DNA of 64,000 bases from Tubulanus polymorphus. Taxonomy: Eukaryota > Nemertea > Palaeonemertea > Tubulaniformes > Tubulanidae. The notes under the pieces were generated by a model that was not told the DNA's origin, made no database searches, and saw nothing but the letters and a program-made list of their open reading frames with translations. Both the position numbers and the translations under genes were made by a program. The stretch spans positions 1 to 64,000 of the forward strand of contig NW_027437435.1 of NCBI RefSeq assembly GCF_964204645.1, written 5' to 3'. Below are positions 8,641-18,969 of this stretch, one piece after another (the first letter of the stretch is position 1; every line of letters begins with the position of its first letter).

Positions 8641-9632
8641 GTAAAACTGGAGGTTTGACAGCTCGTGAGCTTAAATTCGCGGAACTTCAGTGGATGAAAG
8701 ACAGTCAGAGAGCTTCATATAGTACTGTTTTATCAGATTTAGTAAATGGTCGTAAGTCTAAACAACAGATTGTTGGACAACTACAGTTAAGACTAGATGA
8801 TAATTCGTTAATTCGTGTTGGCGGGCGTATTGACAACTCTACTATGGCTGATTCGGCTAAGTTTCCGATTCTGTTGCCAAAGAATCATTTCACGGAGTTA
8901 TACGTTCGAGCTAATCATATAGATTGTGTGGAACATTTAGCTACAAATTCCACTATAGCTGCTATACGACAGAATGTTTGGATTACGCAGATTCGTCCGT
9001 TTGTGAAGAGACTTCTTAAGAACTGTTTACCGTCTAGAAGACAAAACGCTCGCTGTTTTTGTGCGCCAGAAATTCCTCCTTTGCCATGGTTTCGAGTAAA
9101 AGAAAAGTTACCGTTTGAGACTACGGGTGTTGATCTAACAAGTCATTTTAACGTTAAAACTCAAGCTGGAGTTATTAAGTGTTATATATGACTTTTCACG
9201 TGCGCCGTGACCAGAGAAGTTCACTTAGAGTTAGTTATGGATAATAGCACCGAATCGTTTATTCGTGCTTTACGTAGATTTACTGGTAGAAGATCACAGC
9301 CTTCTCTGATATTATCAGATAACGCATCTAACTTTGTTGGTGCTAGCAAGGAGCTAGATGATTTATTTAAAACTGAATTATTACAGGATTACTTATCAAC
9401 GAAAGGAATAATTTGGAAAAGAATTCCTAAAAAATCCCCAAGGTTCGGCGGATTTTGGGAAAGACTTATAAGTGTTACTAAATCGTGTTTAAAAAAGGTG
9501 ATGGGACGTTCTTTAGTTAATTATGATGAGTTTATGACATTATTAGTCCAGATAGAAGCCGCTATCAACGATAGACCGTTAACGTCTGTATCAGATGACA
9601 TTAATGATGTAATATCCTTCAGTTCTGACTAA
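8641..9632 (+). pseudogene. Integrase of BEL/Pao with one in-frame stop, 3' truncated
   Basis: The N-terminal zinc-binding region has His codons at 8916 and 8934 and a Cys at 9024, but the second Cys position is Ser (9033), so the HHCC finger is damaged. The catalytic triad is present: Asp at 9132, Asp at 9318 and Glu at 9459, with 46 residues between the last two. A TGA at 9189 breaks the core, and the same frame continues after it (TREVHLELVMDNSTESF). The strand-transfer enzyme would insert the cDNA copy. Similarity ends near 9615-9632, just after the AAINDRPLTSVSDDI block, so the downstream domain is lost. Confidence 0.88.
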
Positions 9633-9664
9633 GTTAATGAAACCACTAATTAGCTTCCGTCATA

Positions 9665-10196
9665 TGCGTGTTATTACTGCTTTTGTTTATTTAATCTTCT
9701 CAGACTCAGGAGTACAAATCTCAGATCACATTCTTTACATTGCATATAGACATCACACAAGATCCGACGTCAAACAGTAAACTACGATTTACTAAAAAGA
9801 CAAGAAATGAAAACACACTAAGAAAAATACTAAGTAATCAACTCACGAATAATCAAGTCTAGTAAGACCAGGAACGTCCTATAACCTTAAGGGTATCAGC
9901 CTCTGGCATGCGAGTGCCTATCTCGAAAACCAGTGATACAACTCTCTCAGGAGATTTACACAGAAATAACATACGTCAATATAGCCTATACATCCTAAAC
10001 AAACAATAGAGAATGCACTCACCGACAGTGAAGCCTCAAGAACTGAGGGTAAAACTAATATATTGGGCAGGTCACGAACTTTCTAAACATGCGCCCGCAC
10101 ACTCCACACTAAACTGCGGTCCCGGACCGAACAACGTACCGGACGTAAAGTAAAATAGAGTAAAACCAAATGGTTAGGAAAATAAGCCCGCTACAC
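9665..10196 (-). repeat. Candidate LTR of a second retrotransposon, minus strand
   Basis: Read on the minus strand, the stretch begins TGTAGCGGGC and could end at ...ACACGCA (9665). It has AATAAA at 9686-9691, about 21 bases before the proposed end, which is a normal spacing. Immediately outside its start, on the minus strand, lies a G-rich tract (GGGGGCCGG), as expected for a polypurine tract next to a 3' LTR. The other LTR is not in the window, so both boundaries are inferred. Confidence 0.45.
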
Positions 10197-10440
10197 CGGC
10201 CCCCGAAATTGCATTGCAATTTCTCCACCACATTACAATACTAAAAAAGGGCCTCTGAGGTTAAGTGCAAACTCTTTACAAAAAGTTTATAACAGAATAA
10301 CATATACAATGTATGCATACATCTACCAAAATAATATGCACCTAAGCAAACTAAATACATCATAGCAACTCACACACGACTGGACTTAAACAGAATTAAC
10401 CTGAATATTCGATCTTACGAAAAATTATGTCAACTCATGT
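10197..10440 (-). other. Possible 3' internal end of the minus-strand LTR element
   Basis: If the LTR call is right, this stretch holds the polypurine tract (complement of CCGGCCCCCG at 10197-10206) and AT-rich non-coding sequence leading away from it. No reading frame of note is present. The element would be cut off before the palindrome at 10441. Confidence 0.35.
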
Positions 10441-10606
10441 GAGTAATAGGGGTAATGGGCTTTCAGATCAAAGGTCGAAGGGTCGAGCTCGTAAAAAAAT
10501 GAAAATAACAATAATTTACAATTCAACTGTAAATTATTGTTATTTTCATTTTTTACTCACTCGCCCCTTCAACCTTTAACCTGAAAGCCCATTACCCCTA
10601 TTACTC
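10441..10606. repeat. 166-bp long inverted repeat (palindromic element)
   Basis: Left arm 10441-10520 and right arm 10528-10606 are imperfect inverted copies separated by only 7 bp (ATTCAAC). The outer 19 bp (GAGTAATAGGGGTAATGGG) and inner 27 bp or so match exactly; mismatches cluster in the middle of the arms. It could form one long hairpin. It resembles a foldback or MITE-like element, but I find no clear target duplication, so the superfamily is open. Confidence 0.85.
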
Positions 10607-10956
10607 TTAAAATAATCATATACATGAATAACATTTAAATTGATAGATTATTCAATATAAAAGTGTAAGCTCTTATAGAATAGATATATAGATAGATATA
10701 TTTACAACATTATTTCAATATTCATATTTGTATGAGTTAGATTTTTAAACATTAAAAGTGTTAGTAAAGTGTGATTGAAATAATTCATATATAAATCATT
10801 GAATATTTATATTTATATGCGTTAAATTCTTATTTTCAATATAAAAAGTAACGAGTAATTAACGAGTGAAATAATTCATATTTAAAACAGTGAATATTTA
10901 TATTTATATGCGTTAAATTCTTATTTTATGTTTAAAAGTAACGAGTAATTAACGAG
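10607..10956. other. AT-rich non-coding stretch with 91-bp repeats
   Basis: Mostly A and T, with no credible coding region. The right two thirds consist of the 91-bp tandem repeat described separately. The left third (10607-10684) shows only AT-rich simple sequence with GATA-like runs at 10682-10700. Confidence 0.7.
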
Positions 10957-10957
10957 T
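10685..10957 (+). repeat. 91-bp AT-rich tandem repeat, two good copies and one degenerate
   Basis: Copy two (10776-10866) and copy three (10867-10957) both begin TGAAATAATTCATAT and end with AGTAATTAACGAGT. They differ by a few substitutions. A more diverged copy precedes them at about 10685-10775. The repeat stops exactly where the next open frame begins (10957). Confidence 0.8.
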
Positions 10958-11673
10958 TGATGAAAATATCAATTTTAATAACAAAATTACTTATAAATAT
11001 GAATGAACAGACACTACATTTCAAAGATATCGATTTAAATGAATTAGAAAAATATTTTACAATTAAAAATTTCATTCCTATTAAAGAGTTGATTAAAACT
11101 GCGCGTCTTCGTTTTCAAGTGAAAAATATTACTGAATTAGTGTTTAAAAATCACTATCTAATAATAGAGTTATCGAATGATAAAGATAAAATCTTATTCA
11201 ATACAATAATTCCAAAATTCACAACATTTGATGGAATAGATAAACATTTATTAATTACAGATGAAATGCAATCACTTTTTAATAATGAAAATTCATATAA
11301 AACATTATTTTTACACGTAAAAGCGCTCAAATCGTCAGGAAAAGCACTTTTCGACGCGAAACGTCGTTCAGCGCGAGAAAAGACGTTTTCTTTTCGAATG
11401 TTCCCCCTATCGGAAAAACGACAATGCCGATGCGTAAAAGCGCTCAAATCGTCAGGAAAAGCACTTTTCGACGCGAAAACGTCGTTCAGCGCGAGAAAAG
11501 ACGTTTTCGTATCGAATATTCTCACTATCGGTAAAACGACAATGTCGATGCGTAAAAGCGCTCAAATCGTCAGGAAAAGCACTTTTCGACGCGAAAACGT
11601 CGCTCAGCGCGAGAAAAGACGTTTTCTTTTCGAATATTCCCCCTATCGGAAAAACGACAATGCCGATGCGTAA
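10957..11673 (+). CDS. Hypothetical ORF: unique AT-rich part running into satellite
   Basis: The frame holds 238 codons. The first 119 or so (to about 11315) are unique, Lys/Ile/Asn/Leu-rich sequence such as MNEQTLHFKDIDLNELEKYF, with regular hydrophobic spacing but no motif I recognise. The rest is translated satellite. The first monomer is 117 bp, not 118, so the reading phase is kept and the stretch KALKSSGKALFDAK appears twice before the frame ends at a satellite TAA at 11671. The in-frame ATG at 10999 (MNEQ) is as plausible a start as 10957. The unique part may be an exon or transposon-gene fragment; the satellite part is most likely chance read-through. I do not know its function. Confidence 0.3.
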   Translation: MMKISILITKLLINMNEQTLHFKDIDLNELEKYFTIKNFIPIKELIKTARLRFQVKNITELVFKNHYLIIELSNDKDKILFNTIIPKFTTFDGIDKHLLITDEMQSLFNNENSYKTLFLHVKALKSSGKALFDAKRRSAREKTFSFRMFPLSEKRQCRCVKALKSSGKALFDAKTSFSARKDVFVSNILTIGKTTMSMRKSAQIVRKSTFRRENVAQREKRRFLFEYSPYRKNDNADA

Positions 11674-12839
11674 AAGCGCTCAAATCGTCTGGAAAAGCAC
11701 TTTTCGACGCGAAAACGTCGTTCAGCGCGAGAAAAGACGTTTTCGTATCGAATATTCTCCCTATCGGTAAAACGACAATGTCGATGCGTAAAAGCGCTCA
11801 AATCGTCAGGAAAAGCACTTTTCGACGCGAAAACGTCGCTCAGCGCGAGAAAAGACGTTTTCTTTTCGAATATTCCCCCTATCGGAAAAACGACAATGTC
11901 GATGCGTAAAAGCGCTCAAATCGTCTGGAAAAGCACTTTTCGACGCGAAAACGTCGCTCAGCGCGAGAAAAGACGTTTTCTTTTCGAATATTCCCCCTAT
12001 CGGAAAAACGACAATGTCGATGCGTAAAAGCGCTCAAATCGTCAGGAAAAGCACTTTTCGACGCGAAAACGTCGTTCAGCGCGAGAAAAGACGTTTTCTT
12101 ATCGAATATTCCCCCTATCGGAAAAACGACAATGCCGATGCGTAAAAGCGCTCAAATCGTCAGGAAAAGCACTTTTCGACGCGAAAATGTCGTTCAGCGC
12201 GAGAAAAGACGTTTTCGTATCGAATATTCCCCCTATCGGAAAAACGACAATGCCGATGCGTAAAATCGCTCAAATCGTCAGGAAAAGCACTTTTCGACGC
12301 GAAAACGTCGTTCAGAGCGAGAAAAGACGTTTTCGTGTCGAATATTCTCCCTATCGGTAAAACGACAATGTCGATGCGTAAAAGCGCTCAAATCGTCAGG
12401 AAAAGCACTTTTCGACGCGAAAACGTCGTTCAGCGCGAGAAAAGACGTTTTCGTATCGAATATTCTCCCTATCGGAAAAACGACAATGTCGATGCGTAAA
12501 AGCGCTCAAATCGTCAGGAAAAGCACTTTTCGACGCGAAAACGTAGTTCAGCGCGAGAAAAGACGTTTTCTTGACGAATATTCCCCCTATCGGGAAAACG
12601 ACAATGCCGATGCGTAAAAGCGCTCAAATCGTCAGGAAAAGCACTTTTCGACGCGAAAACGTCGTTCAGCGCGAGAAAGAGGTTTTCGTATCGAATATTC
12701 CCCCTATCGGAAAAACGACAATGCCGATGCGTAAAAGCGCTCAAATCGTCAGGAAAAGCACTTTTCGACCCGAAAACGTCATTCAGCGCGAGAAAAGACC
12801 TTTTCGTATCGAATATTCTCCCTATCGGAAAAACGACAA

Positions 12840-15410
12840 TGTCGATGCGTAAAAGCGCTCAAATCGTCAGGAAAAGCACTTTTCGACGCGAAAACGTAGT
12901 TCAGCGCGAGAAAAGACGTTTTCTTGACGAATATTCCCCCTATCGGGAAAACGACAATGCCGATGCGTAAAAGCGCTCAAATCGTCAGGAAAAGCACTTT
13001 TCGACGCGAAAACGTCGTTCAGCGCGAGAAAGAGGTTTTCGTATCGAATATTCCCCCTATCGGAAAAACGACAATGCCGATGCGTAAAAGCGCTCAAATC
13101 GTCAGGAAAAGCACTTTTCGACCCGAAAACGTCATTCAGCGCGAGAAAAGACCTTTTCGTATCGAATATTCTCACTATCGGTAAAACGACAATGTCGATG
13201 CGTAAAAGCGCTCAAATCGTCAGGAAAAGCACTTTTCGACGCGAAAACGTCGCTCAGCGCGAGAAAAGACGTTTTCTTTTCGAATATTCCCCCTATCGGA
13301 AAAACGACAATGCCGATGCGTAAAAGCGCTCAAATCGTCTGGAAAAGCACTTTTCGACGCGAAAACGTCGTTCAGCGCGAGAAAAGACGTTTTCGTATCG
13401 AATATTCTCACTATCGGTAAAACGACAATGTCGATGCGTAAAAGCGCTCAAATCGTCAGGAAAAGCACTTTTCGACGTGAAAACGTCGCTCAGCGCGAGA
13501 AAAGACGTTTTCTTTTCGAATATTCTCACTATCGGTAAAACGACAATGTCGATTCGTAAAAGCGCTCAAATCGTCAGGAAAAGCACTTTTCGATGCGAAA
13601 ACGTCGCTCAGCGCGAGAAAAGACGTTTTCTTTTCGAATATTCCCCCTATCGGAAAAACGACAATGTCGATGCGTAAAAGCGCTCAAATCGTCAGGAAAA
13701 GTACTTTTCGACGCGAAAACGTCGTTCAGCGCGAGAAAAGACGTTTTCTTATCGAATATTCCCCCTATCGGAAAAACGACAATGCCGATGCGTAAAAGCG
13801 CTCAAATCGTCAGGAAAAGCACTTTTCGACGCGAAAACGTCGTTCAGAGCGAGAAAAGACGTTTTCGTGTCGAATATTCTCCCTATCGGTAAAACGACAA
13901 TGTCGATGCGTAAAAGCGCTCAAATCGTCAGGAAAAGCACTTTTCGACGCGAAAACGTCGTTCAGCGCGAGAAAAGACGTTTTCGTGTCGAATATTCTTC
14001 CTATCGGTAAAACGACAATGTCGATGCGTAAAAGCGCTCAAATCGTCAGGAAAAGCACTTTTCGACGCGAAAACGTCGTTCAGCGCGAGAAAAGACGTTT
14101 TCGTGTCGAATATTCTCCCTATCGGAAAAACGACAATGTCGATGCGTAAAAGCGCTCAAATCGTCAGGAAAAGCACTTTTCGACGCGAAAACGTCGTTCA
14201 GCGCGAGAAAAGACGTTTTTTGTCGAATATTCTCCCTATCGGTAAAACGACAATGTCGATGCGTAAAAGCGTTCAAATCGTCAGGAAAAGCACTTTTCGA
14301 CGCGAAAACGTCGTTCAGCGCGAGAAAAGACGTTTTCGTATCGAATATTCGCCCTATCGTAAAAACTACAATGCCGATGCGTAAAAGCGCTCAAATCGTC
14401 AGGAAAAGCACTTTTCGACGCGAAAATGTCGTTCAGCGTTCGTATCGAATATTCTCACTGTCGTTATTCGTATCGAATATTCCCCCTATCGGAAAAACAA
14501 CAATGTCGATGCGTAAAAGCGCTCAAATCGTCAGGAAGAGCACTTTTCGACGCGAAAACGTCGCTCAGCGCGAGAAAAGACGTTTTCGTATCGAATATTC
14601 CCCCTATCGGAAAAACGACAATGTCGATGCGTAAAAGCGCTCAAATCGTCAGGAAAAGCACTTTTCGACGCGAAAACGTAGTTCAGCGCGAGAAAAGACG
14701 TTTTCGCGTCGAATATTCCCCCTATCGGAAAAACGACAATGCCGATGCGTAAAAGCGCTCAAATCGTCAGGAAAAGCACTTTTCGACGCGAAAACGTAGT
14801 TCAGCGCGAGAAAAGACGTTTTCTTTTCGAATATTCCCCCTATCGGAAAAACGACAATGCCGATGCGTAAAAGCGCTCAAATCGTCAGGAAAAGCACTTT
14901 TCGACGCGAAAACGTCGCTCAGCGCGAGAAAAGACGTTTTCGTATCGAATATTCCCCCTATCGGAAAAACGACAATGTCGATGCGTAAAAGCGCTCAAAT
15001 CGTCAGGAAAAGCACTTTTCGACGCGAAAACGTCGTTCAGCGCGAGAAAAGACGTTTTCGTATCGAATATTCTCACTATCGGTAAAACGACAATGTCGAT
15101 GCGTAAAAGCGCTCAAATCGTCAGGAAAAGCACTTTTCGACGCGAAAACGTCGCTCAGCGCGAGAAAAGACGTTTTCGTATCGAATATTCGCCCTATCGT
15201 AAAAACGACAATGCCGATGCGTAAAAGGGCTCAAATCGTCAGGAAAAGCACTTTTCGACGCGAAAACGTAGTTCAGCGCGAGAAAAGACGTTTTCGCGTC
15301 GAATATTCCCCCTATCGGAAAAACGACAATGCCGATGCGTAAAAGCGCTCAAATCGTCAGGAAAAGCACTTTTCGACGCGAAAACGTAGTTCAGCGCGAG
15401 AAAAGACGTT
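12840..15410 (+). repeat. Satellite segment duplicated at 30904-33474
   Basis: About 2.57 kb repeats at an offset of exactly 18,064 bp, including all odd monomers such as the 132-bp one and the GAGAAAGAGG variant. Only scattered differences are visible, for example GCGCGAG against GCGCAAG near the start (12896 against 30970). The match ends near 15412, where TTCTTATCG replaces TTCTTTTCG. Confidence 0.85.
14380..14511 (+). repeat. Rearranged 132-bp satellite monomer (five copies)
   Basis: This monomer lacks the GCGAGAAAAGACG stretch and instead has a partial internal duplication containing TTCGTATCGAATATTC twice, separated by TCACTGTCGTTA. The same monomer begins at 23928, 26655, 32444 and 38582. 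Such an event is unlikely to recur independently, so the five copies mark segmental duplication. Confidence 0.9.
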
Positions 15411-18400
15411 TTCTTATCGAATATTCCCCCTATCGGAAAAACGACAATGTCGATGCGTAAAAGCGCTCAAATCGTCAGGAAAAGCACTTTTCGACGCGAA
15501 AACGTCGCTCAGCGCGAGAAAAGACGTTTTCGTATCGAATATTCGCCCTATCGTAAAAACGACAATGCCGATGCGTAAAAGCGCTCAAATCGAGGAAAAG
15601 CACTTTTCGACGCGAAAACGTCGTTCAGCGCGAGAAAAGTCGTTTTCGTATCGAATATTCTCACTATCGGAAAAACAACAATGTCGATGCGTAAAAGCGC
15701 TCAAATCATAAGGAAAAGCACTTTTCGACGCGAAAACGTCGTTCAGCGCGAGAAAAGTCGTTTTCGTATCGAATATTCTCACTATCGGTAAAACGACAAT
15801 GTCGATGCGTAAAAGCGCTCAAATCGTCAGGAAAAGCACTTTTCGACGCGAAAACGTCGTTCAGCGCGAGAAAAGTCGTTTTCGTATCGAATATTCTCAC
15901 TATCGGTAAAACGACAATGTCGATGCGTAAAAGCGCTCAAATCGTCAGGAAAAGCACTTTTCGACGCGAAAACGTCGTTCAGCGCGAGAAAAGACGTTTT
16001 CGTGTCGAATATTCTCCCTATCGGAAAAACAACAATGTCGATGCGTAAAAGCGCTCAAATCGTCAGGAAAAGCACTTTTCGACGCGAAAACGTAGTTCAG
16101 CGCGAGAAAAGACGTTTTCTTATCGTTTATTCCCCATATCGGAAAAACAACAATGTCGATGCGTAAAAGCGCTCAAATCATAAGGAAAAGCACTTTTCGA
16201 CGCGAAAACGTCGCTCAGCGCGAGAAAAGTCGTTTTCGTATCGAATATTCTCACTATCGGTAAAACGACAATGCCGATGCGTAAAAGCGCTCAAATCGTC
16301 GGGAAAAGCACTTTTCGACGCGAAAACGTCGTTCAGCGCGAGAAAAGTCGTTTTCTTATCGAATATTCTCACTATCGGTAAAACGACAATGTCGATGCGT
16401 AAAAGCGCTCAAATCGTCAGGAAAAGCACTTTTCGACGCGAAAACGTAGTTCAGCGCGAAAAAAGACGTTTTCTTATCGAATATTCCCCCTATCGGAAAA
16501 ACGACAATGTCGATGCGTAAAAGCGCTCAAATCGTCAGGAAAAGCATTTTTCGACGCGAAAACGTCGTTCAGCGCGAGAAAAGACGTTTTCGTATCGAAT
16601 ATTCTCCCTATCGGAAAAACGACAATGTCGATGCGTAAAAGCGCTCAAATCGTCAGGAAAAGCACTTTTCGACGCGAAAACGTCGCTCAGCGCGAGAAAA
16701 GACGTTTTCGTATCGAATATTCCCCCTATCGGAAAAACGACAATGTCGATGCGTAAAAGCGCTCAAATCGTCAGGAAAAGCACTTTTCGACGCGAAAACG
16801 TCGTTCAGCGCGAGAAAAGACCTTTTCGTATCGAATGTTCGCCCTATCGTAAAAACGACAATGCCGATGCGTAAAAGCGCTCAAATCGTCAGGAAAAGCA
16901 CTTTTCGACACGAAAACGTCGTTCAGCACGAGAAAAGACGTTTTCTTATCGTATATTCCCCCTATCGGAAAAACAACAATGTCGATGCGTAAAAGCGCTC
17001 AAATCATAAGGAAAAGCACTTTTCGACGCGAAAACGTCGTTCAGCGCGAGAAAAGACGTTTTCTTATCGTATATTCCCCCTATCGGAAAAACGACAATGT
17101 CGATGCGTAAAAGCGCTCAAATCGTCAGGAAAAGCACTTTTCGACGCGAAAACGTCGTTCAGCGCGAGAAAAGACGTTTTCGTATTGAATATTCTCCCTA
17201 TCGGAAAAACGACAATGTCGATGCGTAAAAGCGCTCAAATCGTCAGGAAAAGCACTTTTCGACGCGACAACGTAGTTCAGCGCGAGAAAAGACGTTTTCT
17301 TATCGAATATTCCCCCTATCGGAAAAACGACAATGTCGATGCGTAAAAGCGCTCAAATCGTCAGGAAAAGCACTTTTCGACGCGAAAACGTCGCTCAGCG
17401 CGAGAAAAGACGTTTTCGTATCGAATATTCGCGCCATCGTAAAAACGACAATGCCGATGCGTAAAAGCGCTCAAATCGTCAGGAAAAGCACTTTTCGACG
17501 CGAAAACGTCGTTCAGCACGAGAAAAGACGTTTTCTTATCGAATATTCCCCCTATCGGAAAAACAACAATGTCGATGCGTAAAAGCGCTCAAATCATAAG
17601 GAAAAGCACTTTTCGACGCGAAAACGTCGCTTAGCGCGAGAAAAGACGTTTTCGTATCGAATATCGGAAAAACGACAATGTCGATGCGTAAAAGCGCTCA
17701 AATCGTAAGGAAAAGCACTTTTCGACCCGAAAACGTAGTTCAGCGCGAGAAAAGACGTTTTCGTATCGAATATTCTCCCTATCGGAAAAACGACAATGTC
17801 GATGCGTAAAAGCGCTCAAATCGTCAGGAAAAGCACTTTTCGACGCGAAAACGTCGTTCAGCGCGAGAAAAGACGTTTTCGTGTCGAATATTCTCCCTAT
17901 CGGTAAAACGACAATGTCGATGCGTAAAAGCGCTCAAATCGTCAGGAAAAGCACTTTTCGACGCGAAAACGTAGTTCAGCGCGAGAAAAGACGTTTTCTT
18001 ATCGAATATTCCCCCTATCGGAAAAACGACAATGTCGATGCGTAAAAGCGCTCAAATCGTCAGGAAAAGCACTTTTCGACGCGAAAACGTCGTTCAGCGG
18101 GAGAAAAGACGTTTTCGTATCGAATATTCTCACTATCGGTAAAACGACAATGTCGATGCGTAAAAGCGCTCAAATCGTCAGGAAAAGCACTTTTCGACGC
18201 GAAAACGTCGCTCAGCGCGAGAAAAGACGTTTTCGTATCGAATATTCCCCCTATCGGTAAAACGACAATGTCGATGCGTAAAAGCGCTCAAATCGTCAGG
18301 AAAAGCACTTTTCGACGCGAAAACGTCGTTCGGCGCGAGAAAAGACCTTTTCGTATCGAATATTCCCCCTATCGGAAAAACGACAATGTCGATGCGTAAA

Positions 18401-18590
18401 AGCGCTCAAATCGTCAGGAAAAGCACTTTTCGACGCGAAAACGTCGTTCAGCGCGAGAAAAGACGTTTTCGTATCGAATATTCTTCCTATCGGTAAAACG
18501 ACAATGTCGATGCGTAAAAGCGCTCAAATCGTCAGGAAAAGCACTTTTCGACGCGAAAACGTCGTTCAGCGCGAGAAAAGACGTTTTCGC
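15400..18590 (+). repeat. Satellite segment present three times (also 20.46-23.65 kb, 35.1-38.3 kb)
   Basis: The block of about 3.19 kb recurs at an offset of 5,062 bp and again a further 14,654 bp on. It carries the AAATCGAGGAAAAG short monomer (15588, 20650, 35304), several ATCATAAGG monomers and the 109-bp monomer. The offsets stay constant across the block, so whole tracts of about 27 monomers were copied together. Confidence 0.85.
17578..17686 (+). repeat. Shortened 109-bp satellite monomer (four copies)
   Basis: A 9-bp deletion makes CGAATATCGGAAAAACG. The same monomer begins at 22640, 37294 and 39186. The last copy lies only 1,892 bp after the third, in a different left context, indicating a recombination junction near 39.2 kb. 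Confidence 0.9.
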
Positions 18591-18969
18591 GTCGAATATT
18601 CCCCCTATCGGAAAAACGACAATGCCGATGCGTAAAAGCGCTCAAATCGTCAGGAAAAGCACTTTTCGACGCGAAAACGTAGTTCAGCGCGAGAAAAGAC
18701 GTTTTCTTTTCGAATATTCCCCCTATCGGAAAAACGACAATGCCGATGCGTAAAAGCGCTCAAATCGTCAGGAAAAGCACTTTTCGACGCGAAAACGTCG
18801 CTCAGCGCGAGAAAAGACGTTTTCGTATCGAATATTCGCCCTATCGGAAAAACGACAATGTCGATGCGTAAAAGCGCTCAAATCGTCAGGAAAAGCACTT
18901 TTCGACGCGAAAACGTAGTTCAGCGCGAGAAAAGACGTTTTCGCGTCGAATATTCCCCCTATCGGAAAA

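Larger units (their letters stand above)
431..9632 (+). mobile_element. Decayed BEL/Pao LTR retrotransposon with two nested insertions
   Basis: Gag with a DUF1759-like domain and zinc knuckles, an A17-type aspartic protease, reverse transcriptase, RNase H and integrase lie in BEL/Pao order on the plus strand. From 4440 to 6266 all coding signal is in one frame but interrupted by stops at 4875, 4941, 5592, 5868, 6225 and 6264. Deletions remove part of the reverse transcriptase core near 6275-6303 and the RT-RNase H linker near 6815-6830. A LINE (1459-4438) and a DNA transposon (7003-8141) are inserted in it. Similarity stops near 9620 within the region after the integrase core, so the 3' end and 3' LTR are missing. 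It cannot be autonomous. Confidence 0.9.

Noticed and set aside
10957-11673. Satellite-encoded repeat protein
   Set aside because: Only the first three monomers are read, the frame then stops at a normal satellite TAA, and no other array position keeps a frame for more than about 360 bases.
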